This document shows positions 42,467-51,529 of a stretch of 64,000 nucleotides of DNA, piece after piece. The DNA is taken from assembly GCF_014647515.1 (NCBI RefSeq), contig NZ_BMPI01000012.1, positions 124,001 to 188,000 of the forward strand. The letters run 5' to 3'. Every line of letters begins with the position of its first letter. The first letter of the stretch is position 1. The notes beneath the pieces are model-generated. The model searched no databases. It worked only from the letters and a program-made list of their open reading frames with translations, and was not told where the DNA came from. A program made the position numbers and the translations under genes. The DNA comes from Dactylosporangium sucinum. GTDB taxonomy: Bacteria; Actinomycetota; Actinomycetes; Mycobacteriales; Micromonosporaceae.

Positions 42467-42504
42467 CGAACCGCTCCTCCACCGTTACGAACTTCCAGGT
42501 GCCT

Positions 42505-42521
42505 ACTTCCCGTTGGGAAGT
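42505..42521. promoter_or_regulatory. Candidate HxlR operator
   Basis: ACTTCCC-GTT-GGGAAGT is a perfect inverted repeat in the 102-base divergent region, with a further ACTTCC half site at 42491-42496. It lies 39 bases upstream of the HxlR start and 48 bases upstream of the reductase start. Confidence 0.5.
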
Positions 42522-42568
42522 TACCCCCGGAAAGTGGAGGAGGCATCCGCGATACGAAAGCCAGAGGT

Positions 42569-43441
42569 ATGAGCATGGCCTCCACTTCTCTTCCCGGCGG
42601 CACCTGGACGCTGGGCGACCTGACCGTCACCCGGTTCGGCTACGGCGCCATGCAGCTCGCCGGCCCCTGGGTCATGGGGCCGCCGGCCGACCACGACGGC
42701 GCACTCGCCGTCCTGCGCGAGGCCGTCGAGCTCGGGATCACCCACATCGACACCGCCGACGCCTACGGGCCGCACGTCACCAACCGGCTGATCCGGGAGG
42801 CGCTGCACCCGTACCCCGACTCGCTGCACATCGTGACCAAGGTCGGCGCGAACCGTGACCGGCAGGGCGGCTGGCCCCCGGCCCGCGACCCGCAGAGCCT
42901 GCGCCGGTCCGTGCGCGAGAACCTCGGGAACCTCGGTCTCGATGTGCTCGACCTGGTCAACCTCCGGCTCGGCAATGCCGAGGGACCGCAGCCCGGTCCG
43001 GTCGCCGAGGCGTTCGAGACGCTCGTCGAACTCCAGCGGCAGGGCCTGATCCGGCACCTCGGGCTGAGCAACGCGACGCCGGAACAGGTCGCCGAGGCGC
43101 AGGCGATCGCGCCGATCGTGTGCGTGCAGAACATGTACAACCTCGCGCACCGCCAGGACGACGAGCTGATCGACGCACTCGCCGACCAGGGCATCGCCTA
43201 CGTGCCGTTCTTCCCGCTCGGCGGCTTCAGCCCGCTGCAGTCCTCGGCGCTCTCGGCCGTCGCCGCCCGGCTGGAGGCGACACCGACGTCGGTCGCCCTG
43301 GCCTGGCTGCTGCGGCGCTCGCCGAACATCCTGCTGATCCCCGGCACCTCGTCCACGACCCACCTGCGCGAGAACATCGCGGGTGCGGGGCTCTTCATCT
43401 CCGACGACGACCACGCCGAGCTGGACAAGATCGGCGGCTGA
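42569..43441 (+). CDS. Aldo/keto reductase
   Basis: This 290-residue TIM-barrel NADPH-dependent reductase has Asp61 and Tyr66 in DTADAYG and Lys91 in IVTKVG, three of the four catalytic residues of the family. The fourth, usually a His, is not evident; the equivalent place reads LVNLRLGN, as in some members of this subfamily. LSNATPEQV and the C-terminal LLIPGTSS cofactor segment are present. ATG at 42569 or 42575 may be used. Divergent control by an HxlR protein suggests aldehyde or quinone detoxification. Confidence 0.88.
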   Translation: MSMASTSLPGGTWTLGDLTVTRFGYGAMQLAGPWVMGPPADHDGALAVLREAVELGITHIDTADAYGPHVTNRLIREALHPYPDSLHIVTKVGANRDRQGGWPPARDPQSLRRSVRENLGNLGLDVLDLVNLRLGNAEGPQPGPVAEAFETLVELQRQGLIRHLGLSNATPEQVAEAQAIAPIVCVQNMYNLAHRQDDELIDALADQGIAYVPFFPLGGFSPLQSSALSAVAARLEATPTSVALAWLLRRSPNILLIPGTSSTTHLRENIAGAGLFISDDDHAELDKIGG

Positions 43442-43498
43442 CGCACCATCCGCCGCGCGTTCGGCTGACCGCGTTCCGGCGGGGGCGGCCGGGTCGTC

Positions 43499-44728
43499 TC
43501 AGTCGAGGGCGTCGAGGAAGGCGACGAGCGACTCGCGGTACCGTTCGGGCTGGTTGGCCGCGATAGCGTGGCCCGCGCCCGGCACCGCGACGAGCTTCGC
43601 CCCGGGCAGCGTTCGGCGGTACTCCTCGGCCGTCTCCGGCGGGACGAAGTCGCACTCGCCACGCAGGATCAGGGCGGGCACGCGGACCGTCCGCAGCGCC
43701 GGGCGCGGGTCGGGGGTGTGGTCGAAGTCGGCGACGGTGCGCTGGTTGCTGTAGAAGCCCTGGTGGTTGTCGTGGACGCGGGCCGGCTGGCTGCCCGGGC
43801 AGCCGGTGGTGTCCTTGCCCAGCACGGCCACGCGGTGCAGGAGCTCGTCGGCCTCGTCGTCGCCCATGAACGCGTGGGCGGCGTTGGGGTTCACCTGCTG
43901 CAGCAGCGCCTGCACGACGACGCGGGGGCTCGACAGCAGCTCGTCGCGCTGCTCACGTTGTGACGGGGTCATCCGCGCCCAGGGATCGCCGGTGTCGCCG
44001 CCCGGGTCGGCGCCCGGCCAGATGGGGCCCGGTCCGGTGAAAACGACCGCGCGCACGTTGGCCGGGTGCCGGGCCAGGTACTGCGCGGCGAGCGACGCGC
44101 CCCACGACTGGCCGACGAGGATCATCCGGTCGACGCCGAGCAGGGCGCGGATCGCCTCGAGGTCGGCGACGTGCCGCGCGACGGTGTACCCGGTCACGTC
44201 CCGCAGCCGGGTGGACCGGCCGGCGCCGAGCTGGTCGTAGGCGTACACATCGAACCCCGCCTCGGTCAGGGCCCTCGTCACCGCCGGGAGGCCTTCGCCC
44301 GGGGTACCGGGGCCGCCGTGCAGGAACACCACCGGTCCGCGATGCACGCGCGCGGTCGCGGGGGCGTGGACGTAGGCGATGCCCGAGCCGGTCGGCAGCG
44401 ACCAGAACCGGACCCCCGCAGGCGTGGCGCCCGCCGCCGGGTGCGGGCCGGCCGGCAACACGGCGGCCGCCCCAAGGCCGAGCCAGGCGACGGCGACCAG
44501 CGCGGCCACCCAGGTCCGCGACCGCGCCGGCACCAGGAACACCGTGGCGGCGCGCGACAGCCCGTAGGCGGACCCCGCGAGCGTGAGCGCGCCCGCGCCG
44601 AGGAACAGCGGCGGCGAGTCGGTGACGGCCGCGGTGGCGAGCACGACGGCCAGCGCGGCGACCGGTGGCAGCGCAATGGCGAGCAGGACGAGCAGGACGC
44701 CGGCGATCCGGCGGGCGAAGAACGGCAC
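43499..44728 (-). CDS. Membrane-anchored alpha/beta hydrolase (prolyl-aminopeptidase-like)
   Basis: This 409-residue protein has three hydrophobic helices in its first 95 residues and then an alpha/beta-hydrolase domain. HGGPG (137-141) forms the oxyanion hole, GQSWG supplies the nucleophile Ser208, and the acid/base residues are in GECDFVPPE and GAGHAI. The sequence resembles proline iminopeptidases and related peptidases. The catalytic domain probably faces outside, after the third helix. It is separated from the two-component genes by a very strong terminator. Confidence 0.85.
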   Translation of the reverse strand: MPFFARRIAGVLLVLLAIALPPVAALAVVLATAAVTDSPPLFLGAGALTLAGSAYGLSRAATVFLVPARSRTWVAALVAVAWLGLGAAAVLPAGPHPAAGATPAGVRFWSLPTGSGIAYVHAPATARVHRGPVVFLHGGPGTPGEGLPAVTRALTEAGFDVYAYDQLGAGRSTRLRDVTGYTVARHVADLEAIRALLGVDRMILVGQSWGASLAAQYLARHPANVRAVVFTGPGPIWPGADPGGDTGDPWARMTPSQREQRDELLSSPRVVVQALLQQVNPNAAHAFMGDDEADELLHRVAVLGKDTTGCPGSQPARVHDNHQGFYSNQRTVADFDHTPDPRPALRTVRVPALILRGECDFVPPETAEEYRRTLPGAKLVAVPGAGHAIAANQPERYRESLVAFLDALD

Positions 44729-44792
44729 GCCATCCAGGTTGGCCGCCGGCCGGCCGCCGGGCGTCGTCGGGCAGCACGGTCTTCACCGGCCG

Positions 44793-44818
44793 GGACCCCC
44801 GCCGCGCGGCGGGGGTCC
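44793..44818 (-). terminator. Very strong terminator after two-component operon
   Basis: GGACCCCCGCCGC followed directly by GCGGCGGGGGTCC, a perfect 26-base palindrome that would fold with a CGCG loop. It is 19 bases after the response-regulator stop. Confidence 0.7.
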
Positions 44819-44836
44819 GGCTCCCCCGGGCCGCGC

Positions 44837-45511
44837 TCAGGCCACCCCCGGGCGGACCAGGCCGGTCTCGTACGCGGCGATGGTCGCCTGGACCCGGTCG
44901 CGGACGGCGAGCTTGGCCAGGACCACCGCGACGTGGTCCTTCACGGTGGCCGGGCTGATGCCGAGGTCGGCGGCGATCTCCGCGTTGGACAGCCCCCGCG
45001 CCACGCGGGTGAGGACCTGCGTCTCGCGGGGCGTGAGCCGCTCCAGCCGCTGCGCGGCGCCGGGGCCCGGTCCCGTTGCGAAGTGCTGAATGAGCCGGCC
45101 GGTGATACCCGGGTCGAGCAGCGCCTCGCCGGCGGCGACGACCCGGACCGCGTCGACGACCCGCTCCGGCTCGGCGTCCTTGAGCATGAAACCGGCGGCG
45201 CCGGCGCGCAGGGCGGCGAAGACGTACTCGTCCAGGCCGAAGGTGGTGAGCACGACGACGCGGGTGCGCGGATGCCGGACACTGACCTCGGCGGCGACGG
45301 CCAGGCCGTCGACGCGTGGCATGCGGACGTCGAGCACGGCCACGTCGGGCACGGTGGCGGCGATGAGGGCAAGGGCTTCGGCGCCGTCGGCCGCCTGGCC
45401 GACGACCGTCATGTCGGCCTCGGCGTCCAGGATGGCGGCGATTCCGGCGCGCACGACACTCTGGTCGTCGGCAACCAGCACCCGGATCAGCGCAGCGTCA
45501 GCGGCAGCCAC
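44837..45511 (-). CDS. NarL/LuxR-type response regulator
   Basis: This 224-residue response regulator has a receiver domain (about 8-125) with the acidic pair in VADDQ, phospho-acceptor Asp61 in VLDVRMP, Thr in LTTF and Lys in LKDA. A LuxR-type HTH follows (about 155-215; LTPRETQVLTRVARGLSNAEIAADLGISPATVKDHV). The GTG at 45511 overlaps the end of the kinase gene by 25 bases, so the two are coupled. Its targets are unknown. Confidence 0.92.
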   Translation of the reverse strand: MAAADAALIRVLVADDQSVVRAGIAAILDAEADMTVVGQAADGAEALALIAATVPDVAVLDVRMPRVDGLAVAAEVSVRHPRTRVVVLTTFGLDEYVFAALRAGAAGFMLKDAEPERVVDAVRVVAAGEALLDPGITGRLIQHFATGPGPGAAQRLERLTPRETQVLTRVARGLSNAEIAADLGISPATVKDHVAVVLAKLAVRDRVQATIAAYETGLVRPGVA

Positions 45512-47700
45512 ACCCGCACCGTACCGCCCCGCCCGTCCACCGACACGGCGCCTCCGCCCGCGTCGACCAGCCGCCTGGCCCGCGCGACACCCCCGTCGGC
45601 GGCCCGCGTCAGCACCGAACGGCGACCACCGTCACCGACCGGCAGCCGCCGCACCGTCGCCTCGAGCGCGTCGGGCAGGTAGCTCACGGTCACGGCCGAC
45701 CCGTCGGTCAGCAGGGCGGCGACCGCCTCCTGCGCCGTGAGGGCCACCGCGTCCGGAAGATGATGTGGTACCCCGAGCACGCGGACCGTCGAGCGGCGTG
45801 CGGCGGCGACGGCGCGGATGCCGAGCAGGCCCGGCGGCGGCTCGGGCGGCTCCTCGACGGTGACCAGGTGCCGCAGCGCGTGCAGGCCGTCGCGGGCCTC
45901 GCGATGCACGGCCTCCAGGTCGCCGCGACGCCGCGCGTCGAGCAGCGCCAGCACATGCCGCCGGACGCGGGCCTGCAGGCCCGAGACGATCCGTCGTCGT
46001 TCGTCATGCGCCGCCGAGTCTGCGGCGACGGCCGTATCGCGCCGGCGCTCCTCGGCCCGGCGGTCCTGGTGGAGCCGCCGCACGCGGGCCAGCCGCCCGG
46101 CCGCCCACACCGGTCCGAGCAGCACCGCCAGGATCGCGGCGAGCACCGCGGCGGCGGCCGGGCGGGGCCCGGTGATGCCGTGGCCCGCGGCGAGCGCCGC
46201 GCCGCCGAGCGCCGCGACCGCCAGCGGCGCCGGCCAGCCGCGCCCGGCACGGTGCGCGCCGACCGCGTACACCAGCGCCACCTCGACCCACCAGGTCCAC
46301 AGAAACGCCTCGGCCGGGTCGAGCGGGATCCACCCGGCACTGGTGCATCCGGTCAGTACCGCTGCAACGACACAGGCGGCGGCCAGCGCCGCCGCCGGCG
46401 CGAGCCGCCGCCCCGCCAGTGGCAAGGCGTGCAGCACCAGCAGCGCCAGCAGCGCGGCGGCCGGCCCGGGCCGGGCGAGCAGGTCCGCGTCGTCGGGGCC
46501 CGGCAGCAGCACGAGGCCGGCGGACATGCCGAACGCCAGCACCGCCATGGCGCGGTCCCGGGCGGCGGCACCGGCCCGGTGCGCCGGCCAGCCGCCCGCC
46601 GCGGCGTCGTCGGGCAGGGGCAGCTCGGCCCGGACCCGCCACCCGCCGCCGGCGCGCGGCCCGGCGTCGAAGCGGCCACCCGCTGCCTCGACGAGCGATC
46701 GCAGGCCGGCGAGGCCCTGGCCGGCGCCCACGTCACGACTCGCTGTGGCGCCGCCGTCGTCATCGACGACCACCCGCAGGTCGCCCGCGCCCGCGTCGAT
46801 CTCGACCGTGAGCCGTGCCCCGGCGGCGTACCGCGCCGCGTTGGTCAGCGCCTCCCGGACCACCCGGTGGGCCAGCGCGGCCACCGGTGCCGGCGCGTCG
46901 GCGGCGGTGCAGCGCAGCACGGTGCCGGGCCGCTCGGCGCACAGGCGCCGGACGTCCGCCAGCGTCGGCTCGGTCACCTGCGCCGCCGCGATGTCGTCCA
47001 GCTCGGCGAGGGCCTGCCCGCCCGCCGCCTCGGCGTGCGCCAGCGCCTCGGCCCGCAGCCTCCGATCGGCCAGTCGCCGCGCCGCGGCCGCGGACACCAC
47101 GACCCCGGTCAGCCGGTGTGCCACGACGTCGTGGAGGTCCGCCGCGAGCCGCCGGCGTTCGGCCGCCGCCGCGAACGCCGGCAGCGTCGCCGCGGCGGCG
47201 CTGGCCGCGACCGCGGCCCGGCGATCGGCCAGGCCGCGTCGGCGGCGGCGACCGACCGCCCACACCCCGGCCGCGACGGCCCCGACGACCAGGGCCACGC
47301 CGGCCGCGTCGCGGACCGACCCACCGCGGGCGGCGGCCACCACGCCGGCCGCCCCGGCCACGGCGAGCGCGCCGACCACCGCGACCCGCGCGGTGCGCCG
47401 CACGCTGAGCGAGTAGAGCGCGACCCCGACCGCCGCCGGGCCGGCGGGGGCATCGCCGGCGACGGACCAGCCCAGCGCCGTGACGACGACCGTCGCGGCG
47501 AGCACCGCCTCGGGCGCGCGCCGACGGTACGCCAGCGCACCGCCCACGACCGCGCAGACCACCGCGACCGGCAGGAGCCGCGCCTGCTGCGGCGCCTCCT
47601 GGCCGGACCACCACGGCACCAGGGGCCACCACAGCGCCTGCAGCACCAGCAGTCCGAGCGGCACCGCCACCGCCGCCCGGGCCGGCCTGTCGAGCTCCAC
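45487..47700 (-). CDS. Tandem histidine kinase with degenerate second half
   Basis: This 737-residue protein is about twice the usual size of NarL-type kinases because it holds two kinase-like halves. Half one: helices (10-150), HisKA_3 with the phospho-accepting His190 in LAADLHDVVAH, and a HATPase_c with N-box REALTNAARYA (Asn287) and GLAGLRSLV. Half two: helices (380-535), a second dimerisation helix reading ERRRIVSGLQARV where His is replaced by Gln576, and an ATPase remnant with no N-box Asn. The second half therefore cannot act as a kinase and may serve as a sensor or regulator of the first. The reading frame is open throughout. Confidence 0.88.
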   Translation of the reverse strand: MELDRPARAAVAVPLGLLVLQALWWPLVPWWSGQEAPQQARLLPVAVVCAVVGGALAYRRRAPEAVLAATVVVTALGWSVAGDAPAGPAAVGVALYSLSVRRTARVAVVGALAVAGAAGVVAAARGGSVRDAAGVALVVGAVAAGVWAVGRRRRRGLADRRAAVAASAAAATLPAFAAAAERRRLAADLHDVVAHRLTGVVVSAAAARRLADRRLRAEALAHAEAAGGQALAELDDIAAAQVTEPTLADVRRLCAERPGTVLRCTAADAPAPVAALAHRVVREALTNAARYAAGARLTVEIDAGAGDLRVVVDDDGGATASRDVGAGQGLAGLRSLVEAAGGRFDAGPRAGGGWRVRAELPLPDDAAAGGWPAHRAGAAARDRAMAVLAFGMSAGLVLLPGPDDADLLARPGPAAALLALLVLHALPLAGRRLAPAAALAAACVVAAVLTGCTSAGWIPLDPAEAFLWTWWVEVALVYAVGAHRAGRGWPAPLAVAALGGAALAAGHGITGPRPAAAAVLAAILAVLLGPVWAAGRLARVRRLHQDRRAEERRRDTAVAADSAAHDERRRIVSGLQARVRRHVLALLDARRRGDLEAVHREARDGLHALRHLVTVEEPPEPPPGLLGIRAVAAARRSTVRVLGVPHHLPDAVALTAQEAVAALLTDGSAVTVSYLPDALEATVRRLPVGDGGRRSVLTRAADGGVARARRLVDAGGGAVSVDGRGGTVRVWLPLTLR

Positions 47701-47739
47701 GGCACAGAGGCTACGCGGTGCCCCGGCCCCGGAGGCCGA

Positions 47740-48279
47740 TCATCCGGATGTGTGGTCGGTTCCGAGCGGCACGCGAAGGATCAGCCACTGCTGCCAGGGT
47801 CGCCAGTGCGTCGAATACAGGATCGGCGGCGTCGGGTCGGCGACCGAACCGTCGGGCTCGACCGCGGGCACCTTGGTGTCCGTTCTCGCGTCGAGGGCGT
47901 GCGCCGACCGTTTCGCCTCGATGATGCAGGCAACGCGGTCGTCGGTGGGTGCCAGGCGCCACCGCTGATGGTCATGTCCCTCATCGGTCGCCAGCCAGAC
48001 CCAGCTCCGGTCTCCGGCGGGGTCGTCCGTGGTGAGCACCAGACCGCCGTGCTCACTGGCGATCCTGACGGTCCCGCCGCCGGCGCGCTGGATCCGCCAC
48101 TGCTGCCACGGCGCGGCGTGCGGCGTCCAGAGCACGGGTCGGGTGCGCTCCCCCGGCTCGCGGGTCGCATCGAGCGCCAGGCCCCACCTACGGTCGATCA
48201 GTAGACACGGCCCACCGAAGATCGTCGCGTCCGCGAACGCGTTTCCTGATGGATTTGGCGGTACGTGACGGAAGATCAA
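47740..48279 (-). CDS. Ricin-type beta-trefoil protein
   Basis: This protein of about 179 residues has three Q-x-W repeats (QQWRI, QRWRL and QQWLI), each closing a unit of the RICIN/CBM13-like beta-trefoil fold, so it probably binds a carbohydrate. There is no signal peptide or membrane segment, and no catalytic domain is attached, which is unusual for this fold in actinomycetes. The start is uncertain: a TTG at 48279, with GGAGGA about 12 bases upstream, is the furthest plausible start. Confidence 0.7.
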   Translation of the reverse strand: MIFRHVPPNPSGNAFADATIFGGPCLLIDRRWGLALDATREPGERTRPVLWTPHAAPWQQWRIQRAGGGTVRIASEHGGLVLTTDDPAGDRSWVWLATDEGHDHQRWRLAPTDDRVACIIEAKRSAHALDARTDTKVPAVEPDGSVADPTPPILYSTHWRPWQQWLILRVPLGTDHTSG

Positions 48280-48731
48280 TCTTGACCGTTTCCTCCGATG
48301 ACGCCCGGACCGGATACCAGGGCCACTCTAGGCCCGGCAATCCGAATCGACCTTCGGTCGCTCCGGCGGGGAGGGTGGCCCGATCGGACGACCGGTTCCG
48401 GCTCGGCGAGCCGCGCTCCGCCGCGCAAGCCTTCGCCTGCCGGCCGGCCCGGCAGGCGGCGACCGCTTCGGTGCAGCACCCGGACCTGCACCCGCTGCCG
48501 CTCCCCCGCAACGGCCCGAGCTGCGCCGGTGTGGGGCTACGTCAACCTCACCGACCTCGAGGTGAGCTGCGGCTCGCCGGCCGTCATCGAGGTTGGACGG
48601 ACGGCTGACATCCCTTGACATACGCCCCCGGGTTGGCTCGGCGGTGGGGGTAACCCCGGTGAGGTCGGGGTGCCATCCGGTCGAGCATTCGGGGGTCGGC
48701 GCTACCGACATCGGCGGCCGTATTCCCGACG
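48280..48731. other. Unassigned region
   Basis: In this 452-base stretch I see no gene I can support. Short frames are present on both strands, including one on the plus strand that ends near 48618 and reads VWGYVNLTDLEVSCGS, which might be the remnant of a small exported protein. A gene fragment is possible since the next gene is broken. Confidence 0.4.
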
Positions 48732-49867
48732 ATGACTGGCATGGTTGTCGCTGCCGCTCGGTCCGTTCGCGACCCGTTCGTCGACCTGCTGCGGGTTGCT
48801 TCGATGGCCGTCGTGCTGCTCATGCACTGGCTCACGCCGCTGATCACCACCCGCGACGGCGACATCCGGGTCGAGATCCTGCCCAGCGGTCCGGTCGCCT
48901 GGGTGGTGAGCTGGTTCATCCAGGTCATGCCGGTGGTCTTTCTTGCCGGCGGCGTGGCCAACACCGCGGTCGCCACCGCGTACCGCGGCCGCTATGCGCA
49001 GTATCTCGCGGTTCGCGGCGGGCGGCTGGTCGTGCCGGCGGCCGTGCTGGTGGCTGTCGTCGCGCTGGTCGCGACGACAGCCGGCGCGCTGGGTTTCCCG
49101 CAGATCGGCCAGGCGGTGAGCCTGTCGGCGGTGAAGCCGCTGTGGTTCCTCGCCGTGTACCTGGTCGTGCTCGCGCTCGCCCCCGCGATGGTTGCGGCGC
49201 AGCGGCGGCCACCTGCGTGTTCATGATGACGGCCGGACCGTATCCGCCCTCGATGATCGGGCTGAGCGACGTACCGGTATCGAACCTCGCGCCACCGACG
49301 GGTGCGCTGGTAGCGCTGGCGGTCGCCCAGTTCGCCGCGATCAGCTGGCTCGGCCGGCGGTGCGAACCGGCACTGGCCACCGACCGTTGGCGGCGCTTCC
49401 TGGACGACGGCAACGCCCCGTTGATGACCGTCTACCTCTGGCACCTGCCGGCCATGGTGCTGCTCGTCGGAGCCGGGCTCCTGCTGCCCGACCTGATCCT
49501 GCCCGACGCCGGCCTCCACTGGTGGCTCATCCGGCCGCTGTGGCTGGCCAACTGCGCGCTCATCCTGGTCGTGCTGACCCGGCTGTGGCACCGGTTCGAG
49601 ACGGTCCGGCTGCCCGCCCTCGGCACCCGGACCGGTCCGGCGACCGCCCTCGCCGGCACCGGACTGGCCGCTGCCTCGATCTGGTACCTCTGGCAGCACG
49701 GAGCGACGCTCAACGGAGCCGGCTCGGCCGGGCGGATCGCGGCCGTGCTCGCGCTGGGCTGCTCGCTGGTGCTGCTCGCATGCGGCCAGCCCCGCACCCG
49801 GCGGGACGCGCCGGTGCGGGGGCCTGAGCTGAACGTGCACCCGGTGCGCAGTGGGCCGGCCGCCTGA
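48732..49867 (+). pseudogene. Acyltransferase 3 family gene, broken
   Basis: The N-terminal part (48732 to about 49200; RDPFVDLLRVASMAVVLLMHW and FLAGGVANTAVA) and the C-terminal part (about 49205-49867; GPYPPSMIGLSDVPVSNLAPPT, NAPLMTVYLWHLPAMVLL) are both clear pieces of one membrane acyltransferase of the OafA/Acyltransferase_3 family. They are in different frames, joined near 49200-49210, and roughly 100 residues of the middle seem to be missing. The first frame stops at 49226. This suggests a deletion with frameshift. A sequencing error alone would not explain the missing middle. Confidence 0.75.
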
Positions 49868-49903
49868 CGGCGCTCGCACAGCACCCGCTACCTTCGAGTC
49901 CGC

Positions 49904-50521
49904 TCACCGGTCCCGGAGCCGGCTCCGTATCCGCAGTGCGAGCAGGACCGCCTCGACCGACAGGATCGTCGCCGGCCCGCCGAGGTCGAAGTACGGGTCC
50001 GGTGGCTCGGGAGGATCGGTGAGCGAGGCGTGGAGCCAGCGCGCGCCGAAGACGAGCCAGCCGAGGTCGAGGACGAAGTACGGCACCGACACGGTGCTCA
50101 CCGCCAGGTCGACCGAGCCGAAGCCGCGCACCCCCATGACGTAGGCACCCCGCACGGCCCGGCTGATCAGCACCGCCAGGAGGCCCAGCCCGCCGGCCAG
50201 GAGCAGCAGCGACGGCAGGAGCCCGTCGGTCTTGCCGCGCAGGATCCCCACCGCCCCGGCCGCGGTCAGGAACGTCGCGAACATCTGGATCGGCAGGTCG
50301 ACCAACGCGCCCGTCAGATTGGCGAAGAAGCCGTCCCAGCGCGGCACACCCGGCCTCCGGTCATCAATGGCGGAATCCGGTGATGCTACGGCCGGTCCGG
50401 CGTCACTCGACTGCGCCGTCAGGATGTCGACATCTACCGTTCTTCGGCTCGGCCGGCCTTGAACCGCCTCTGTACGATGCACCGCGCGATTCAAGATCGC
50501 ATTGCGTCGACGTACACACAC
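49904..50521 (-). CDS. Hypothetical membrane protein
   Basis: This protein of up to 205 residues has four probable membrane helices in the last 150 residues (MFATFLTAAGAVGIL, LLPSLLLLAGGLGLLAVLI, PYFVLDLGWLVFGARWL and ATILSVEAVLLALRI). The first 60 residues are hydrophilic and the true start may lie further in, for instance at a GTG near residue 29. I do not recognise a family. It is divergent from the SMI1/KNR4 gene. Confidence 0.6.
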   Translation of the reverse strand: MCVRRRNAILNRAVHRTEAVQGRPSRRTVDVDILTAQSSDAGPAVASPDSAIDDRRPGVPRWDGFFANLTGALVDLPIQMFATFLTAAGAVGILRGKTDGLLPSLLLLAGGLGLLAVLISRAVRGAYVMGVRGFGSVDLAVSTVSVPYFVLDLGWLVFGARWLHASLTDPPEPPDPYFDLGGPATILSVEAVLLALRIRSRLRDR

Positions 50522-50543
50522 GGCAATCAGGAGTTCTACACAT

Positions 50544-51335
50544 ATGCTGTCCCAGCCGCAGTATCACGCGCGTTCGCTGGCCCTGGCCGGGCGGACCGCG
50601 GAAACTTCACCCGACGCCGTTGCGGCGATCGACCGGTTCGCCGCTGAGCGCGGCTTCCCGTTGCCCGCGTCGGTGCGGGAATGGTATTCACTCGCCGCCG
50701 GACATGAGACGCTGCGCAGGTTCAGCAACGAGGACCGCGTGTATGCGGCCCACGAGCTGGGCCGGCTGGAACGCTACTGGCCCGACGGCAAGCCCGACCA
50801 GGAGCGCGAGTGGGATCCGGTCGCCGAGCGTCAGCTGCTGCCGTTCATGATCGAGAATCAGGGAGTCTGCTACTGGGCGGTCATGCTCGACGGCAGCGAC
50901 GACCCGCCCGTGATGATCTCGTTCGACGATCTGTACCCCACCGACGAGTGGACGATGCTGGCGGCTTCGTTCTCGGACCTGGTGTACACCCGAATCTGGG
51001 ACCACCAGGCGATGAGCGGCGAGCGGACGCTCCGGGCGCCGGTCCCGAGCTTCGACCCGGCCACCTGGGCGGGCCTCGGCACACAGTTGGAGCAGCGGCC
51101 CGCGGACAGCGACGGCCAGCGGTACCGGTTCGCCGCAAGCGCCGACGACCAGCGGGTCCTGCTGGAGAAGGACGCGTGGGGACCCACCGGCCAGTGTTAC
51201 CTGTGGGCAGCCGGCGACGACCTGCTCGTCGACCTCGTCACCACCGTGCGGGCGTCCAGCGGCCTGGCGACGGAGCTCAGCATGTACTGGGGCAAGGAGA
51301 CCCTCGACCGCATCGGTCATCGCCTGGGAGCCTGA
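50544..51335 (+). CDS. SMI1/KNR4 (SUKH) domain protein
   Basis: This 263-residue protein opens with a SUKH-1 like motif (AIDRFAAERGFPLPASVREWYSLAAG, about 25-50) and has the acidic surfaces common in that group. SUKH proteins are frequent immunity proteins for polymorphic toxins, but many are solitary with unknown roles. No toxin gene is nearby. AGGAG lies about 10 bases before the ATG at 50544. The second half (160-263) is an extension with YRFAASADDQRVLLEK that I do not recognise. Confidence 0.78.
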   Translation: MLSQPQYHARSLALAGRTAETSPDAVAAIDRFAAERGFPLPASVREWYSLAAGHETLRRFSNEDRVYAAHELGRLERYWPDGKPDQEREWDPVAERQLLPFMIENQGVCYWAVMLDGSDDPPVMISFDDLYPTDEWTMLAASFSDLVYTRIWDHQAMSGERTLRAPVPSFDPATWAGLGTQLEQRPADSDGQRYRFAASADDQRVLLEKDAWGPTGQCYLWAAGDDLLVDLVTTVRASSGLATELSMYWGKETLDRIGHRLGA

Positions 51336-51358
51336 ACCAGCTCGCCATGCGCACGGCG

Positions 51359-51396
51359 CGGCCGGGGGCTCCGGTGTCGAACCACCGCCCCGGCCG
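51359..51396 (+). terminator. Probable terminator after SUKH gene
   Basis: CGGCCGGGG(G)GC and GCCCCGGCCG pair with one bulged G, beginning 24 bases after the stop. Confidence 0.4.
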
Positions 51397-51529
51397 GCAG
51401 CCGCACCACCACGGCTACGCTCCCGCGCGAGGCACAGACCTGCGCTCGTACCTACGACCGCCGCAGGCTGCCGCGCGTGGCGAAGCGACCAACGCCGCTG
51501 CTCCTCAGCGACGTTGATCGCACTGCCCC

